Assembly (NCBI GenBank): GCA_021371855.1
Contig: JAJFVL010000055.1
Coordinates: 62,001 to 126,000, forward strand
Direction of reading: 5' to 3'
Origin: Bacteroidales bacterium
GTDB taxonomy: Bacteria > Bacteroidota > Bacteroidia > Bacteroidales > VadinHA17
Length of the DNA: 64,000 nt
Position numbers and translations under genes: made by a program. The notes under the pieces are model-generated. The model did not search any database, was not told the origin of the DNA, and was given only the letters and a program-made list of their open reading frames with translations. Of the stretch, positions 26,806 to 35,328 are shown piece by piece. How positions within the stretch are numbered: position 1 is the stretch's first letter; the number at the start of each line of letters is the position of its first letter.

Positions 26806-28197
26806 ATGTTTTTTCTAATACTATTTTCCGTTCTTCAGATCTGTTTTATTCCAGGGTTTATTCTTTTTATTTTTCTAAATAGAAAGTCAACCGATTCTAA
26901 TGTATTATTGGTCCCAGCTATTTCCTTTGCATTAAGTTTAATCATCAATTATATTATTGTTTCATTTCTTTCATATTTCCATATTTATACAAGATTTGCA
27001 TTAATAATACTTCTAATAGCTGAATTCATCTTTCTGGCAAGTGTTTTTGTTTTTCACAAACTAAATATTGATAAATTTAATGGCAGAAAGACTTATAACG
27101 AAATTATACATGAAATTAATTTGTTATTTAAGTTACAAAAATCTGCTTACGACGTAATAAAATTCTCTCTTTTCATATTATCAATTTTGTTGTTAATATA
27201 TCTTTCGATTCTATTGATCTTTAACATTGGAAAGATTTTTAATGCATGGGATGCTGTATTTTCATGGAATAGATGGGCACTTGATTTTTACAATAACAAA
27301 ATCCCTACCGGAACCTACCATTATCCTCAATTAATTCCTGCAAACTGGTCAATTTCATACGTATTATGCGGATATCCACTACAATTTATTCCAAGAGGAT
27401 TAATGCCTTTATTTCTAATATTTCCGGTTTACTCCTTAATAATTTTGGGAATAAAACAAAAATCGACAGTCTTCTTTTCTTCGGTATTTTTTCTTTTTTT
27501 GGGCTTCAACAGATTAAACTGGACAGATGGCTGTGTTGATGTTCCTGTAGCTTTTTTTTCAATTCTTGCGTACATCAGTCTGATTTTGATAAAGAAAGAA
27601 GATCATGAACCAGATAAAAAGAAATATATTCTGTTAAGTACCATATTTGTCTGTGGGGCAGCAGTAACTAAACAAGCTGGCATCTTCGTTGTAGTGATAT
27701 ATCCTTTGTTACTATACTTCCTTACAAAAGATAAATTTGAGTGGACTTATCAAAATATTATAAAGTTCAGCTCTTTCTTTCTTACCATGGTAATAATAAT
27801 TGTATTACCTTTCTATTCATATGTTGAAATAGCAATAAGAAGCGGATCTGAAACTTCAGAAATTCATTATGTCACAAATGAAATTTACCATGGGGCATCT
27901 TATCCTGAAAGATTGCTTAATGCATGCAGATTATTTTCTGATGTCTTTTCAAGTAGATTAATATTTGTAATTTGCATATACCCTTTTTTACTTTCTTTTA
28001 CTGATAAAACTTTTCGGTTATGGAACTTCGTTTTTGTCATTCCCTACTCAATAATATGGGCAATATTCTTTTCTTATGATTTGCGAAATGTAGCAATAGT
28101 AATACCTTTCTTTTGTCTTGGCATTGGAGTCGGGTTGGACATAATTTTAAAGAGACTACAAACATTACCTCTGATAAATGCATCTATTGAAAAGTAA
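26806..28197 (+). CDS. Polytopic membrane protein, GT-C glycosyltransferase-like
   Basis: Integral membrane protein of 463 residues with about a dozen hydrophobic segments and few charged residues outside two loops. The first luminal-type loop, NAWDAVFSWNRWALDFYNNK, carries acidic and aromatic residues as in lipid-linked-sugar GT-C enzymes, and YHYPQLIPANWS follows. I take it as a glycosyltransferase using a polyprenyl-phosphate sugar, but no catalytic residue can be proven. A TTG seven codons upstream extends the frame; I prefer the ATG at 26806. The gene is distinctly AT-rich compared with the rfb genes. It overlaps the next gene by 20 bases and may once have been one gene with it. Confidence 0.6.
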   Translation: MFFLILFSVLQICFIPGFILFIFLNRKSTDSNVLLVPAISFALSLIINYIIVSFLSYFHIYTRFALIILLIAEFIFLASVFVFHKLNIDKFNGRKTYNEIIHEINLLFKLQKSAYDVIKFSLFILSILLLIYLSILLIFNIGKIFNAWDAVFSWNRWALDFYNNKIPTGTYHYPQLIPANWSISYVLCGYPLQFIPRGLMPLFLIFPVYSLIILGIKQKSTVFFSSVFFLFLGFNRLNWTDGCVDVPVAFFSILAYISLILIKKEDHEPDKKKYILLSTIFVCGAAVTKQAGIFVVVIYPLLLYFLTKDKFEWTYQNIIKFSSFFLTMVIIIVLPFYSYVEIAIRSGSETSEIHYVTNEIYHGASYPERLLNACRLFSDVFSSRLIFVICIYPFLLSFTDKTFRLWNFVFVIPYSIIWAIFFSYDLRNVAIVIPFFCLGIGVGLDIILKRLQTLPLINASIEK

Positions 28198-28636
28198 CAG
28201 GAACATTATCGTTAAAGCAACTAAAGTGATTTTAATCATTTTTCTTCCTTTAGTCATTCTTCTTTTTAATAAAAATTTGGATTTAGAAAGATTAATAAAA
28301 ATCCATGTTGAGAAGGAAAAGAGACTTGGTTTAAAGGAGGTTAATCAACAATTATATTTATACAATGCTAAAACTCCTATCGACAAATTTATTATTACTG
28401 ACTATCAATATTTGAGGATATTACCAGATCTCAGAAAATATTTCAGATATGGTGAAATACAAAGTCTTGAACCGTCAAGTTTGATTTTTAACGACGAATC
28501 TAATGGCTATCTCTTATGGACTCCTTCTGATAATAATTCGAAGGTAGTACCCAACTTTGTCGAAACAAGAATAGAATCCGGACAATACAAAGAGGTTTTC
28601 AATTATAAAGGATACCGGTTCATAAAAATTCGTTAA
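28178..28636 (+). CDS. Hypothetical protein with N-terminal membrane anchor, possible C-terminal part of the preceding protein
   Basis: Protein of 152 residues: one hydrophobic helix (about 12-30, VILIIFLPLVILLF), a charged stretch (LERLIKIHVEKEKR) and a soluble domain ending in YKGYRFIKIR. I recognise no family. Many GT-C glycosyltransferases end with a membrane helix and such a soluble tail, and the reading frame is shifted by +1 relative to the preceding gene, so the two may be a single gene broken by a frameshift; or they may be translationally coupled. Its frame overlaps the upstream stop by 20 bases. AT-rich like its neighbours. Confidence 0.5.
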   Translation: MHLLKSNRNIIVKATKVILIIFLPLVILLFNKNLDLERLIKIHVEKEKRLGLKEVNQQLYLYNAKTPIDKFIITDYQYLRILPDLRKYFRYGEIQSLEPSSLIFNDESNGYLLWTPSDNNSKVVPNFVETRIESGQYKEVFNYKGYRFIKIR

Positions 28637-28647
28637 ATCATAACTTA

Positions 28648-29694
28648 ATGATCACCCCCATACTAATACCTGCGTATAAACCCGATTATCTTTTACTTAA
28701 TTTAATCGACAGATTGATTGAATTAGGTATAACTAATATCATCGTTGTCGATGATGGATCTGGTCCAGAATACAAAGAGGTCTTCAATCAGATTAAAGAA
28801 AATAAATTCTGTCATGTTTGTACACACGCTGTTAATTTGGGCAAAGGGCGTGCTATTAAAACAGGATTGAATTTTGTACTAATCAATTATCCTGAATTTA
28901 TTGGAATTGTTACAGCTGATGCTGATGGGCAGCATTTACCTGAAGATATATTAAAAGTTCAAAAAAAACTATTGGAATATCCGCAAAACCTGATTTTAGG
29001 ATGCAGAAGCTTTAATAGTAAAATACCCTTTAAAAGTAAGCTGGGAAATGAAATAACAAAGAAAGCTTTTCATATGCTTACTGGTGTAGAAATATCTGAC
29101 ACTCAAACTGGTTTAAGAGGGATTCCTTCCAAATATATTCCCGAATGTTTAAAAATGGATGGCGAAAAATATGAATATGAAATTAACATGTTAGCTTCAT
29201 GCGGTAAAAATGATGTATCATTAAAAGAAATTCCTATTGAAACTGTTTATTTTGACCAAAACCGCTCATCGCACTTTAACCCCCTTCTTGATTCAATAAA
29301 AATATATTTTGTTTTGTTTCGGTTTTTGCTTTCATCGTTAACAACTTCATTAATAGACTTCATTGTTTTTATTATCTGCTCCGGATCAGGTATGAATATA
29401 TTATTATCCACGATCATGGCCCGAATTATTGCTGGTAATTACAATTTTGTGGTCAACAAAAAAATCGTGTTTAAAAACCATTCAAATGTAATATGGCCAT
29501 TTATAAAGTACTGGTTACTGGTTTTACTACTTGGCTGCATTTCATATGCAGGAATATTATCACTTATTGGTTATCTGAATTTCAACTTGCTTCTATCAAA
29601 AGCATTGATTGAAACACTTTTGTTCTTCATAAGTTTTACATTTCAGCGTAATCTTGTTTTTTATTCAACAGAAAACTCAAATGAAAAATACTGA
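28648..29694 (+). CDS. Family 2 glycosyltransferase fused to a GtrA-like membrane domain
   Basis: Predicted polyprenyl-phosphate sugar transferase of 348 residues. The GT-A domain (about 1-225) shows IPAYKPDYLL, IIVVDDGSG, NLGKGRAIKTG, the DxD-type motif TADADGQH and DTQTGLRGIP. The C-terminal 120 residues form four hydrophobic helices with the GtrA pattern (NYNFVVNKKIVF, FQRNLVFYS). Enzymes with this plan transfer a sugar from a nucleotide donor to undecaprenyl phosphate and flip or present it, matching the GT-C-like protein next door as the acceptor of that donor. Start ATG is 11 bases after the previous stop. Confidence 0.87.
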   Translation: MITPILIPAYKPDYLLLNLIDRLIELGITNIIVVDDGSGPEYKEVFNQIKENKFCHVCTHAVNLGKGRAIKTGLNFVLINYPEFIGIVTADADGQHLPEDILKVQKKLLEYPQNLILGCRSFNSKIPFKSKLGNEITKKAFHMLTGVEISDTQTGLRGIPSKYIPECLKMDGEKYEYEINMLASCGKNDVSLKEIPIETVYFDQNRSSHFNPLLDSIKIYFVLFRFLLSSLTTSLIDFIVFIICSGSGMNILLSTIMARIIAGNYNFVVNKKIVFKNHSNVIWPFIKYWLLVLLLGCISYAGILSLIGYLNFNLLLSKALIETLLFFISFTFQRNLVFYSTENSNEKY

Positions 29695-30313
29695 TTGGGA
29701 TAGTTATTATTCACATCCTTTTAAAACATCAACCTATTCAAGAAAAATTACATCGAATAAGTTAATTCGGTTATTGAATCAATTCGCACCTAAAATCAGG
29801 ACAAATATTAAAATTGCAGAATTAGGTGGTGCCAATAGTTGCTTTTATGAAATAATCAATAAAGAATTTAATCCTATAAAATATCTCATTGTCGATAATA
29901 ATCAGTTGGGCTTGGATAAAACATTAAAGCGGTTAAATAAATCAAATAATATTTCATTGAAGTATGAAGATGTTCTTAATTCAGGAGAAAATACTGACAA
30001 ATTCGACATTGTGTTCAGTGTTGGATTAATAGAACATTTTTCATATGAAGATACTAAAAAATGCATCGCTGCTCATTTTGATTATTTAGAAAGTAATGGT
30101 ATATGTATTATAACATTCCCAACCCCAACCTGGTTATACAAAATAACCCGAAAATGTGCAGAATTGCTTGGAATATGGATTTTTTATGATGAGCGACCTT
30201 TGTCAATGGATGAAGTTATAAATGAAGTTAAAAAGTATGGCTTAATAAAATATAAAAGCATAACATGGCCAATTTTTTTAACACAGGGAGTTATTCTGGC
30301 GATTAAAAATTAA
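29681..30313 (+). CDS. Class I SAM-dependent methyltransferase
   Basis: Predicted methyltransferase of 210 residues. The SAM site is KIAELGGANSCFYE followed by the acidic strand end YLIVDNNQ; FDIVFSVGLIEHF is the usual post-motif and ITFPTPTW the later strand. Probably methylates a sugar or lipid-linked glycan built by its neighbours. I chose the ATG at 29681, which overlaps the glycosyltransferase gene by 14 bases; an in-frame ATG nine codons earlier (29654) adds residues that do not fit the fold. It is last in the AT-rich block; the next 250 bases hold no gene. Confidence 0.78.
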   Translation: MKNTDWDSYYSHPFKTSTYSRKITSNKLIRLLNQFAPKIRTNIKIAELGGANSCFYEIINKEFNPIKYLIVDNNQLGLDKTLKRLNKSNNISLKYEDVLNSGENTDKFDIVFSVGLIEHFSYEDTKKCIAAHFDYLESNGICIITFPTPTWLYKITRKCAELLGIWIFYDERPLSMDEVINEVKKYGLIKYKSITWPIFLTQGVILAIKN

Positions 30314-30564
30314 ATTTTAAAATTCTATTAACCGGCAGCAGTTTCAGTAAGATTTTGAAATGGAATTAGTACTACTAATTTTTAGTGGTTCCTGAGATTA
30401 GAAAAATGTCATAATTTAAAAAAACGGACTTTCAAATCGTTGTTTGGATAGTCACTTGACTCCAGCCTCTTTTGTCGTGTTTACCACTTTAGCTAACGTT
30501 TATTACACGATTGATCACAATAATCTATTAACTTTCCAAAAATTTTAAACTCAATACATTTGAT

Positions 30565-30981
30565 ATGAAATCATACAGGAAAGAATTATGGTTTGAGACA
30601 TCTACTCGTAGAGCTTTCTTAAACATTACCGGACAAGTAGAAAAATGCCTGAATGAAAGTGGTATAAACAACGGACTAATACTTATAAACGCCATGCACA
30701 TTACCGCAAGTGTATTTATAAATGATGATGAAACAGGATTGCACCACGACTTTGAAGTATGGTTAGAAAAACTTGCTCCCGAAAAGCCTTATTCACAATA
30801 TAAACACAACGGATTTGAGGATAATGCTGACGCACATATCAAACGTACTGTAATGGGTCGGGAAGTAGTCGTTGCCGTAACTGATGGAAAACTCGATTTT
30901 GGTCCCTGGGAGCAAATCTTCTATGGAGAATTTGACGGAAAACGTCGCAAAAGAGTACTGGTTAAGATAATAGGAGAATAA
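30565..30981 (+). CDS. yjbQ: YjbQ family protein (UPF0047, secondary thiamine-phosphate synthase-like)
   Basis: Protein of 138 residues of the widespread YjbQ/UPF0047 family, reported to give weak thiamine-phosphate synthase activity, with true function unsettled. Conserved parts: INAMHITASVFIND, GLHHDFEVWLEKLAP, NADAHIKRTVMGREV, and LDFGPWEQIFYGEFDG. Length is complete. A 53-codon C-terminal relic of a second, divergent copy lies at 26.6 kb in the opposite orientation, with the glycosyltransferase island between them. No thiamine gene is near. Confidence 0.9.
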   Translation: MKSYRKELWFETSTRRAFLNITGQVEKCLNESGINNGLILINAMHITASVFINDDETGLHHDFEVWLEKLAPEKPYSQYKHNGFEDNADAHIKRTVMGREVVVAVTDGKLDFGPWEQIFYGEFDGKRRKRVLVKIIGE

Positions 30982-31209
30982 AAAAACAGAAAGATATTTA
31001 CTAAATGTTAAAGCGGGATTGCCTTTGTCACAATTTAACCATGGGCGGTAGTTTAGTATTATTTTGAGAGTAGAACCCAATTATTACAGATGAACTACCT
31101 TTAAATCAAACATTTTTATGTAAATTAGATAGCTCAATAAATGTCGGTATAAACCAATATTAGGTGCGTATTAAATAATAATTCAAAAACAACTTAAAAC
31201 CGATCAATT

Positions 31210-31416
31210 ATGGCTACACTGAAAGTTATTGAAATCATGGCATCATCCCCAAAAAGCTGGGAAGATGCTGCAAGTGCTGCTGTCACATCAGCAGGGAAGA
31301 CTGTTAAAGCGATCCGTTCAGTTTATGTCAAAGAAATGAGTGCTGTAGTAAAAGACAGTAAGATTATTGAATTCCGAGTCAACGTAAAGATCTCTTTTGA
31401 AGTCTTAAACGAGTAA
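31210..31416 (+). CDS. Dodecin family flavin-binding protein
   Basis: Small dodecameric flavin-storage protein of 68 residues. It has the dodecin pattern ATLKVIEIMASSPKSWEDAA with the flavin-stacking Trp17, then TSAGKTVKAIRSVYVKEM and a final beta strand EFRVNVKISFEV. Monocistronic, ending at a strong hairpin terminator shared with the convergent gene. Confidence 0.9.
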   Translation: MATLKVIEIMASSPKSWEDAASAAVTSAGKTVKAIRSVYVKEMSAVVKDSKIIEFRVNVKISFEVLNE

Positions 31417-31454
31417 TAGACATAATAAACAAGATTATGGGACTAATATCATTT

Positions 31455-31486
31455 ATTAATGGACGTTGATTACAACGTCCATTAAT
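31455..31486. terminator. Bidirectional terminator between dodecin and the convergent gene
   Basis: Arms ATTAATGGACGTT (31455-31467) and AACGTCCATTAAT (31474-31486) pair perfectly over 13 bp with a 6-nt loop; T-rich sequence follows on the plus side and A/T-rich sequence on the minus side. Confidence 0.8.
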
Positions 31487-31495
31487 TATTTCTTA

Positions 31496-31882
31496 TCAGG
31501 AGTTTTCAGTCCCTTCTTCTTCGGAGGTTTTCTTTCTTAAGTCTTCAGCAAGGTCTTCAAGTTTATCAGCAGTTTTGTTTGCCAGTTTTTTACCAAAATC
31601 TTTTACTTTGGACAACGTTTCTCCGGTTTTATCTTCTGCCTTATCCGCGAAAGCTCTGAGTTTTTCATCCACCTTCGCCTGTTTTATATCTTCTATTTTA
31701 TCCTCCACATAATCACCGGCTTTGTCCATAGCATCAGCTACCGATTCAAAAGCCCTGCTCTTCTTTACCTGTTCAACTTTTTCATCAATCAGGTCATCAG
31801 CTTTGTCAACAAGCTTTTTGGCTTTGTCCAGGAAACTGTCATCTTCAGATTTTTCCGGTCCTTTTTTTTCATTCTCTTCCAT
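31496..31882 (-). CDS. Highly charged helical protein, apolipoprotein/LEA-like
   Basis: Cytoplasmic protein of 128 residues with no signal peptide. More than half of the residues are Lys, Glu, Asp or Ala, arranged as amphipathic helix in imperfect 11-residue-like units (KAKKLVDKADD, DAMDKAGDYVEDK, RAFADKAEDKTGE, KKLANKTADKLED). The composition resembles LEA-type and YtxH-like stress proteins, but there is no family motif. A stress-protective or membrane-surface role is only an inference. Monocistronic. Confidence 0.6.
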   Translation of the reverse strand: MEENEKKGPEKSEDDSFLDKAKKLVDKADDLIDEKVEQVKKSRAFESVADAMDKAGDYVEDKIEDIKQAKVDEKLRAFADKAEDKTGETLSKVKDFGKKLANKTADKLEDLAEDLRKKTSEEEGTENS

Positions 31883-32104
31883 AATACTTAGATTTACAAA
31901 TTATTATTTAGAAAAACTTTTTAAATCCAATATAAAGATAATAAATCATTATCACCGCAGGTAAGGGAAACGACTATTAAATTTGTAAAAATGTAATTAT
32001 TAAAAAGCTGACTAATACTACATTATTAATTTTGTAATGTTAACCACGCTTATATTAAGAGTTGGATGACGAACCAAAATTTTAATATTCTGGAATTACT
32101 GCTT

Positions 32105-33520
32105 TTATTTAAACCAATCCTCTGAGAAATTCACCAGATACACCTTATCTGTTGATCTTGTAATTGCAGTATAGAACCATCGGAGATAATCAATTGTAAT
32201 TTCATTCCGGTTGAACATACCCTGATCGATAAAGACCCTCTCCCACTGCCCACCCTGCGCCTTATGGCAGGTAACTGCATATGCGAATTTTATCTGTAGG
32301 GCATTATAATAAGGATTATTCCTGACTGCTTCAAACTGTTTTCTTCTCGTTTTAATATTAAGATAATCAGCCAGAACATTCTGATATAATTCTTTATTTT
32401 TATCAGCCGGCAAAGCAGGGGTATCAAGATGCAGCACATCAAGCATTACTTTTGACTCAATTTCAAGATCATAATCAGTAAATCTCAGTACCATATCCGC
32501 AAATCGGAATCCATATCGTTCTTCAAATTTTCTGATTTTCTTTACTTCCGCAATGTCACCGTTTGCAATAAATCCGGTCCCTTCTTTCTCTTCATCAATC
32601 AGAAAATAATTATTTTTAACAACCATCACCATATCACCCGAGCTTATCTCCTCCTCCCTGAAGAATACCTGGTTACGGATCCCCTGATTATAACGGTTTG
32701 CCTGTTTATTTGAGTTAACAACAATAATCGTCCCGTCCAATCCGCATGTTCCATATGCAGTTGAAATTTCATCAATAAGCTCTTCTCCTTTTATTCTGAT
32801 TGTATCTTTATAATTAAGACAATCTATTGAAGGGTGAACAAGGTTATTTTCAGCCACCTGTAAGCGAACCCGCGTGGCATTCATAAGTACACCTGAAGAT
32901 TCGCTCTGACGAACTACCTGTGTCAGCTCTGACGAGATCAGACCGAATCCGTATCCCGATAATACAGAAGGATCAAGAGCCTGGCTGATAGTTGATCCTA
33001 CGGGGGGAAGCTGGGCAGTGTCTCCAACAAGTATTAATTTACAATCGGTTCCGGAATAGACATATTCAATAAGATCATCGAGCACTCTGCCACTGCCAAA
33101 CAGTGACGAATCGCCGGAATTGTTTGAAATCATTGATGCTTCATCAACAATAAAAAAGGTATCTTTATGAAGGTTCCTGTCGAGAACGAAATTTCCAAGA
33201 CCGTCCTTTGAGGATTTTTGCCTGTATATCTTCTTGTGAATCGTAAAAGCCTGTCTGCCTGTATAGGATGTCAAGACCTTGGCAGCTCTCCCTGTTGGAG
33301 CGAGAAGAACCGACTTCATTCTTAACATTTCAAGGGTCTTTACTATTGAACTGATAACACTGGTCTTTCCGGTTCCTGCATATCCGGTCATAAGAAAGAT
33401 CACATCATTATTGTTATCACAAATATATCCGGCGATCTTTTTAAGAGCAACAGACTGATCTTCAGTGGGAATATTTCCCAGATTCTTACATAGCTGATTA
33501 TAGATAACGGTATCGCGCAT
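32105..33520 (-). CDS. RecD-like ATP-dependent DNA helicase (superfamily 1)
   Basis: SF1B helicase of 471 residues. Motifs in order: Walker A GYAGTGKTS (46-54), APTGRAAKVL (motif Ia), FIVDEASMIS (Walker B), LVGDTAQLPPVGS (motif III), and the C-terminal UvrD_C_2-type YAVTCHKAQGGQWERVFID with YTAITRSTDKVYLV. It lacks the N-terminal region of RecD2 and no recB/recC lies nearby, so it is the stand-alone short RecD/Pif1-like type common in Bacteroidota; DNA repair or replication-fork roles are inferred. Monocistronic and divergent from the DUF3822 gene. Confidence 0.88.
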   Translation of the reverse strand: MRDTVIYNQLCKNLGNIPTEDQSVALKKIAGYICDNNNDVIFLMTGYAGTGKTSVISSIVKTLEMLRMKSVLLAPTGRAAKVLTSYTGRQAFTIHKKIYRQKSSKDGLGNFVLDRNLHKDTFFIVDEASMISNNSGDSSLFGSGRVLDDLIEYVYSGTDCKLILVGDTAQLPPVGSTISQALDPSVLSGYGFGLISSELTQVVRQSESSGVLMNATRVRLQVAENNLVHPSIDCLNYKDTIRIKGEELIDEISTAYGTCGLDGTIIVVNSNKQANRYNQGIRNQVFFREEEISSGDMVMVVKNNYFLIDEEKEGTGFIANGDIAEVKKIRKFEERYGFRFADMVLRFTDYDLEIESKVMLDVLHLDTPALPADKNKELYQNVLADYLNIKTRRKQFEAVRNNPYYNALQIKFAYAVTCHKAQGGQWERVFIDQGMFNRNEITIDYLRWFYTAITRSTDKVYLVNFSEDWFK

Positions 33521-33611
33521 TGCTATTTGAGAGCAACTTAAATTGCCACGTGGATATTTTTTATAATTTTGTTTGTAAACTTAAACAATCTTCTTATCAA
33601 TAAAAACTTTT

Positions 33612-34454
33612 ATGCCTTTTCTGGAATTCTTCGATGAGACGCTCGATATAAACTCAACTGAAAACTATGAGTTATCTGTTCAGGTAAGCCCCGACGGACT
33701 CTCATTTTGTCTCCTCGATACAATAAGAAATAAGTTTGTCCTTATAAGATCTTCCGAACCTGAGGAGAATAAATATTTCAACTCTGATAAAATTAATGAG
33801 TTGATTGGGAAAGATGATTTTCTTACCAAACGGTATAAAAAGGTAAAACTCCTGATGCCTTCAAAAAAGTATACTATTGTTCCTTCACCGCTTTTTGATC
33901 CTGGTAAAAAAGAGGAATACTTCACGTTCAATCACAATAACGAAGAAGGCAATCCAATCATGGTAAATAAGTTAGAAAACCCTGATGCATATCTTGTATT
34001 CTCCGTTTCCAGACCCATTTTAACCCTTGCAAATACTTACTTCAAAGGTGTTCATCCTTATCATCATCTCAAGCCACTGCTTGAACATATCTCTCACATC
34101 TCAAAAACTGTTAACCATAATTACATCCAGATTCATATTGAAAGAGATTTTTTCAATCTGATCGTTTTCAACAGTAATGTTCTTAAATTTTGTAATACAT
34201 TTAATTACAGGAATATATCTGATATATTATATTATGTTCTTAATGTATTCCGGAAGATGGACATCAAACAGGAAGAGACGATAAATTTCAGCGGGCTGAC
34301 AGAAAAATATGATGATCTTTCTTCCACTTTTTCAATGTATGTCCGTAATATAAAATTTTCCGAGCCGTCAGGAAATTTCACGTTCAGTTATGTTTTTAAT
34401 GAGATGGAGTTGCATCAGTTTCTTAATCTTTTCAATGTTGTGAATTGCGAATAA
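33612..34454 (+). CDS. DUF3822 family protein
   Basis: Cytoplasmic protein of 280 residues of the Bacteroidota family DUF3822. Visible traits: an N-terminal strand region (YELSVQVSPDGLSFCLLD), a central HISHISKTVNHNYIQIHIERDFFNLIVF segment and the C-terminal NFTFSYVFNEMELHQFLN. No enzyme motif. It overlaps rsmD by 10 bases; this pairing recurs in the phylum, which suggests a role in ribosome assembly or rRNA modification, but function is not known. Confidence 0.8.
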   Translation: MPFLEFFDETLDINSTENYELSVQVSPDGLSFCLLDTIRNKFVLIRSSEPEENKYFNSDKINELIGKDDFLTKRYKKVKLLMPSKKYTIVPSPLFDPGKKEEYFTFNHNNEEGNPIMVNKLENPDAYLVFSVSRPILTLANTYFKGVHPYHHLKPLLEHISHISKTVNHNYIQIHIERDFFNLIVFNSNVLKFCNTFNYRNISDILYYVLNVFRKMDIKQEETINFSGLTEKYDDLSSTFSMYVRNIKFSEPSGNFTFSYVFNEMELHQFLNLFNVVNCE

Positions 34455-34987
34455 TTGGAGGTAAATATAGAGGAAGGAAGATTATTCCCCCTGCTGATTT
34501 TAAATCAAGGCCCACCACGGATTTTGCCAGGGAAGGTTTGTTCAACATTTTGAATAACAGAGTTGATTTTGAAACGATCAGCGTCCTTGATCTTTTTGGA
34601 GGGACAGGAAGTATAAGTTTTGAATTTGCCTCCCGTGGTGTAGTTTCGGTGCATCTCGTGGAAAAAGACATTAAGCATATTTCAGGCATCCGACGGATAG
34701 TTAATGATCTTAATTTAGAAAATGTTAAACCTGTACATATCGACGTTAAGGCATATTTAAAGACCTGTTCAGTCAAATACGATATTGTTTTCGCTGACCC
34801 GCCATATGATCTTAAATGGCTTGAGGAACTGCCTGATCTCGTTACTCAATCAGGTGTTATTAAAGAAGATGGCTTTTTCATTCTTGAGCATCCGAGAGCA
34901 TTCAATTTTGCCGGTCATAAATTATTCTTTGAGCATCGTAATTACGGTGGTGTGAACTTCAGTTTCTTTAAACCTTTAATGCCCTGA
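34445..34987 (+). CDS. rsmD: 16S rRNA (guanine(966)-N(2))-methyltransferase
   Basis: Methylates G966 of 16S rRNA in the small subunit. The 180 residues begin RIIGGKYRGRKIIPP, hold RPTTDFAREGLFNIL, SAM loop VLDLFGGTGSISFE and the catalytic DPPYDLKW, all standard for RsmD. The start codon is TTG at 34445, ten bases inside the DUF3822 gene; no ATG or GTG fits the conserved N-terminus. Translational coupling to the upstream gene is likely. Confidence 0.93.
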   Translation: MRIIGGKYRGRKIIPPADFKSRPTTDFAREGLFNILNNRVDFETISVLDLFGGTGSISFEFASRGVVSVHLVEKDIKHISGIRRIVNDLNLENVKPVHIDVKAYLKTCSVKYDIVFADPPYDLKWLEELPDLVTQSGVIKEDGFFILEHPRAFNFAGHKLFFEHRNYGGVNFSFFKPLMP

Positions 34988-35056
34988 ATGTTAATATTTT
35001 ACAAAATATTTAAAAAATGTTATTTTAGAAATAATTTGATATTTTTTAAAAAACAT

Positions 35057-35086
35057 TTTGCGGAGTTAAAATTTCGCTTAATTTTG
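35057..35086 (+). promoter_or_regulatory. Promoter of the tRNA-Asp locus
   Basis: TTTG (35057-35060), an 18-nt spacer and TAATTTTG (35079-35086) make a full Bacteroidota promoter. It stands 15 nt before the dead 5' tRNA fragment and 76 nt before the intact tRNA. Confidence 0.75.
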
Positions 35087-35101
35087 CAGCACGAAAAAAA
35101 T

Positions 35102-35141
35102 GGTGCGGTAGTTTCCCGATAAATCGGGATTAGAATACCGG
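35102..35141 (+). pseudogene. 5' fragment of tRNA-Asp interrupted by a 16-nt palindrome
   Basis: GGTGCGGTAGTT (35102-35113) equals the first 12 bases of the intact tRNA-Asp. Then TCCCGATAAATCGGGA (35114-35129) replaces seven bases of the D-loop, and TTAGAATA (35130-35137) resumes the tRNA sequence, with similarity fading by about 35141. The anticodon arm and 3' half are absent. It lies between the promoter and the intact gene, as expected for a decayed first copy of a tandem pair. Confidence 0.7.
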
Positions 35142-35162
35142 ACTTATTTAAGAAAAAAGTTT

Positions 35163-35236
35163 GGTGCGGTAGTTCAGTTGGTTAGAATATCGGCCTGTCA
35201 CGCCGAGGGTCGCGGGTTCGAGTCCCGTCCGCACCG
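35163..35236 (+). tRNA. tRNA-Asp (GTC)
   Basis: Cloverleaf of 74 nt: acceptor GGTGCGG pairs with CCGCACC; D-arm GTTCAGTTGGTTAGAAT; anticodon loop CTGTCAC with anticodon GTC; T-arm GCGGGTTCGAGTCCCGT; discriminator G. It closely resembles the E. coli tRNA-Asp. CCA is not encoded (the next bases are CAA). A promoter lies upstream and a hairpin terminator follows 15 nt later. Confidence 0.96.
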
Positions 35237-35251
35237 CAAATGAAAACAATG

Positions 35252-35284
35252 AAGCCCCTCTAAATCAGGGGCTTTGCTCTTTTA
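35252..35284 (+). terminator. Terminator of tRNA-Asp
   Basis: AAGCCCCT (35252-35259) and AGGGGCTT (35267-35274) form an 8-bp stem with a 7-nt loop, followed by a T-rich tail TGCTCTTTT. Confidence 0.75.
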
Positions 35285-35328
35285 AAGAGGGCTATTTTCC
35301 CAACTTCTTCAATGATTTCAAATTGAAT

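Noticed and set aside
28178..28197. Programmed frameshift joining the two membrane-protein frames
   Set aside because: No slippery heptamer with the right shift direction (+1 would be needed) and no downstream pseudoknot visible; a mutation or plain overlap is simpler.
26749..31000. Glycosyltransferase island as a composite transposon using yjbQ copies as ends
   Set aside because: The yjbQ copies share only the C-terminal 160 bases at about 80% identity, there is no transposase and no target duplication.
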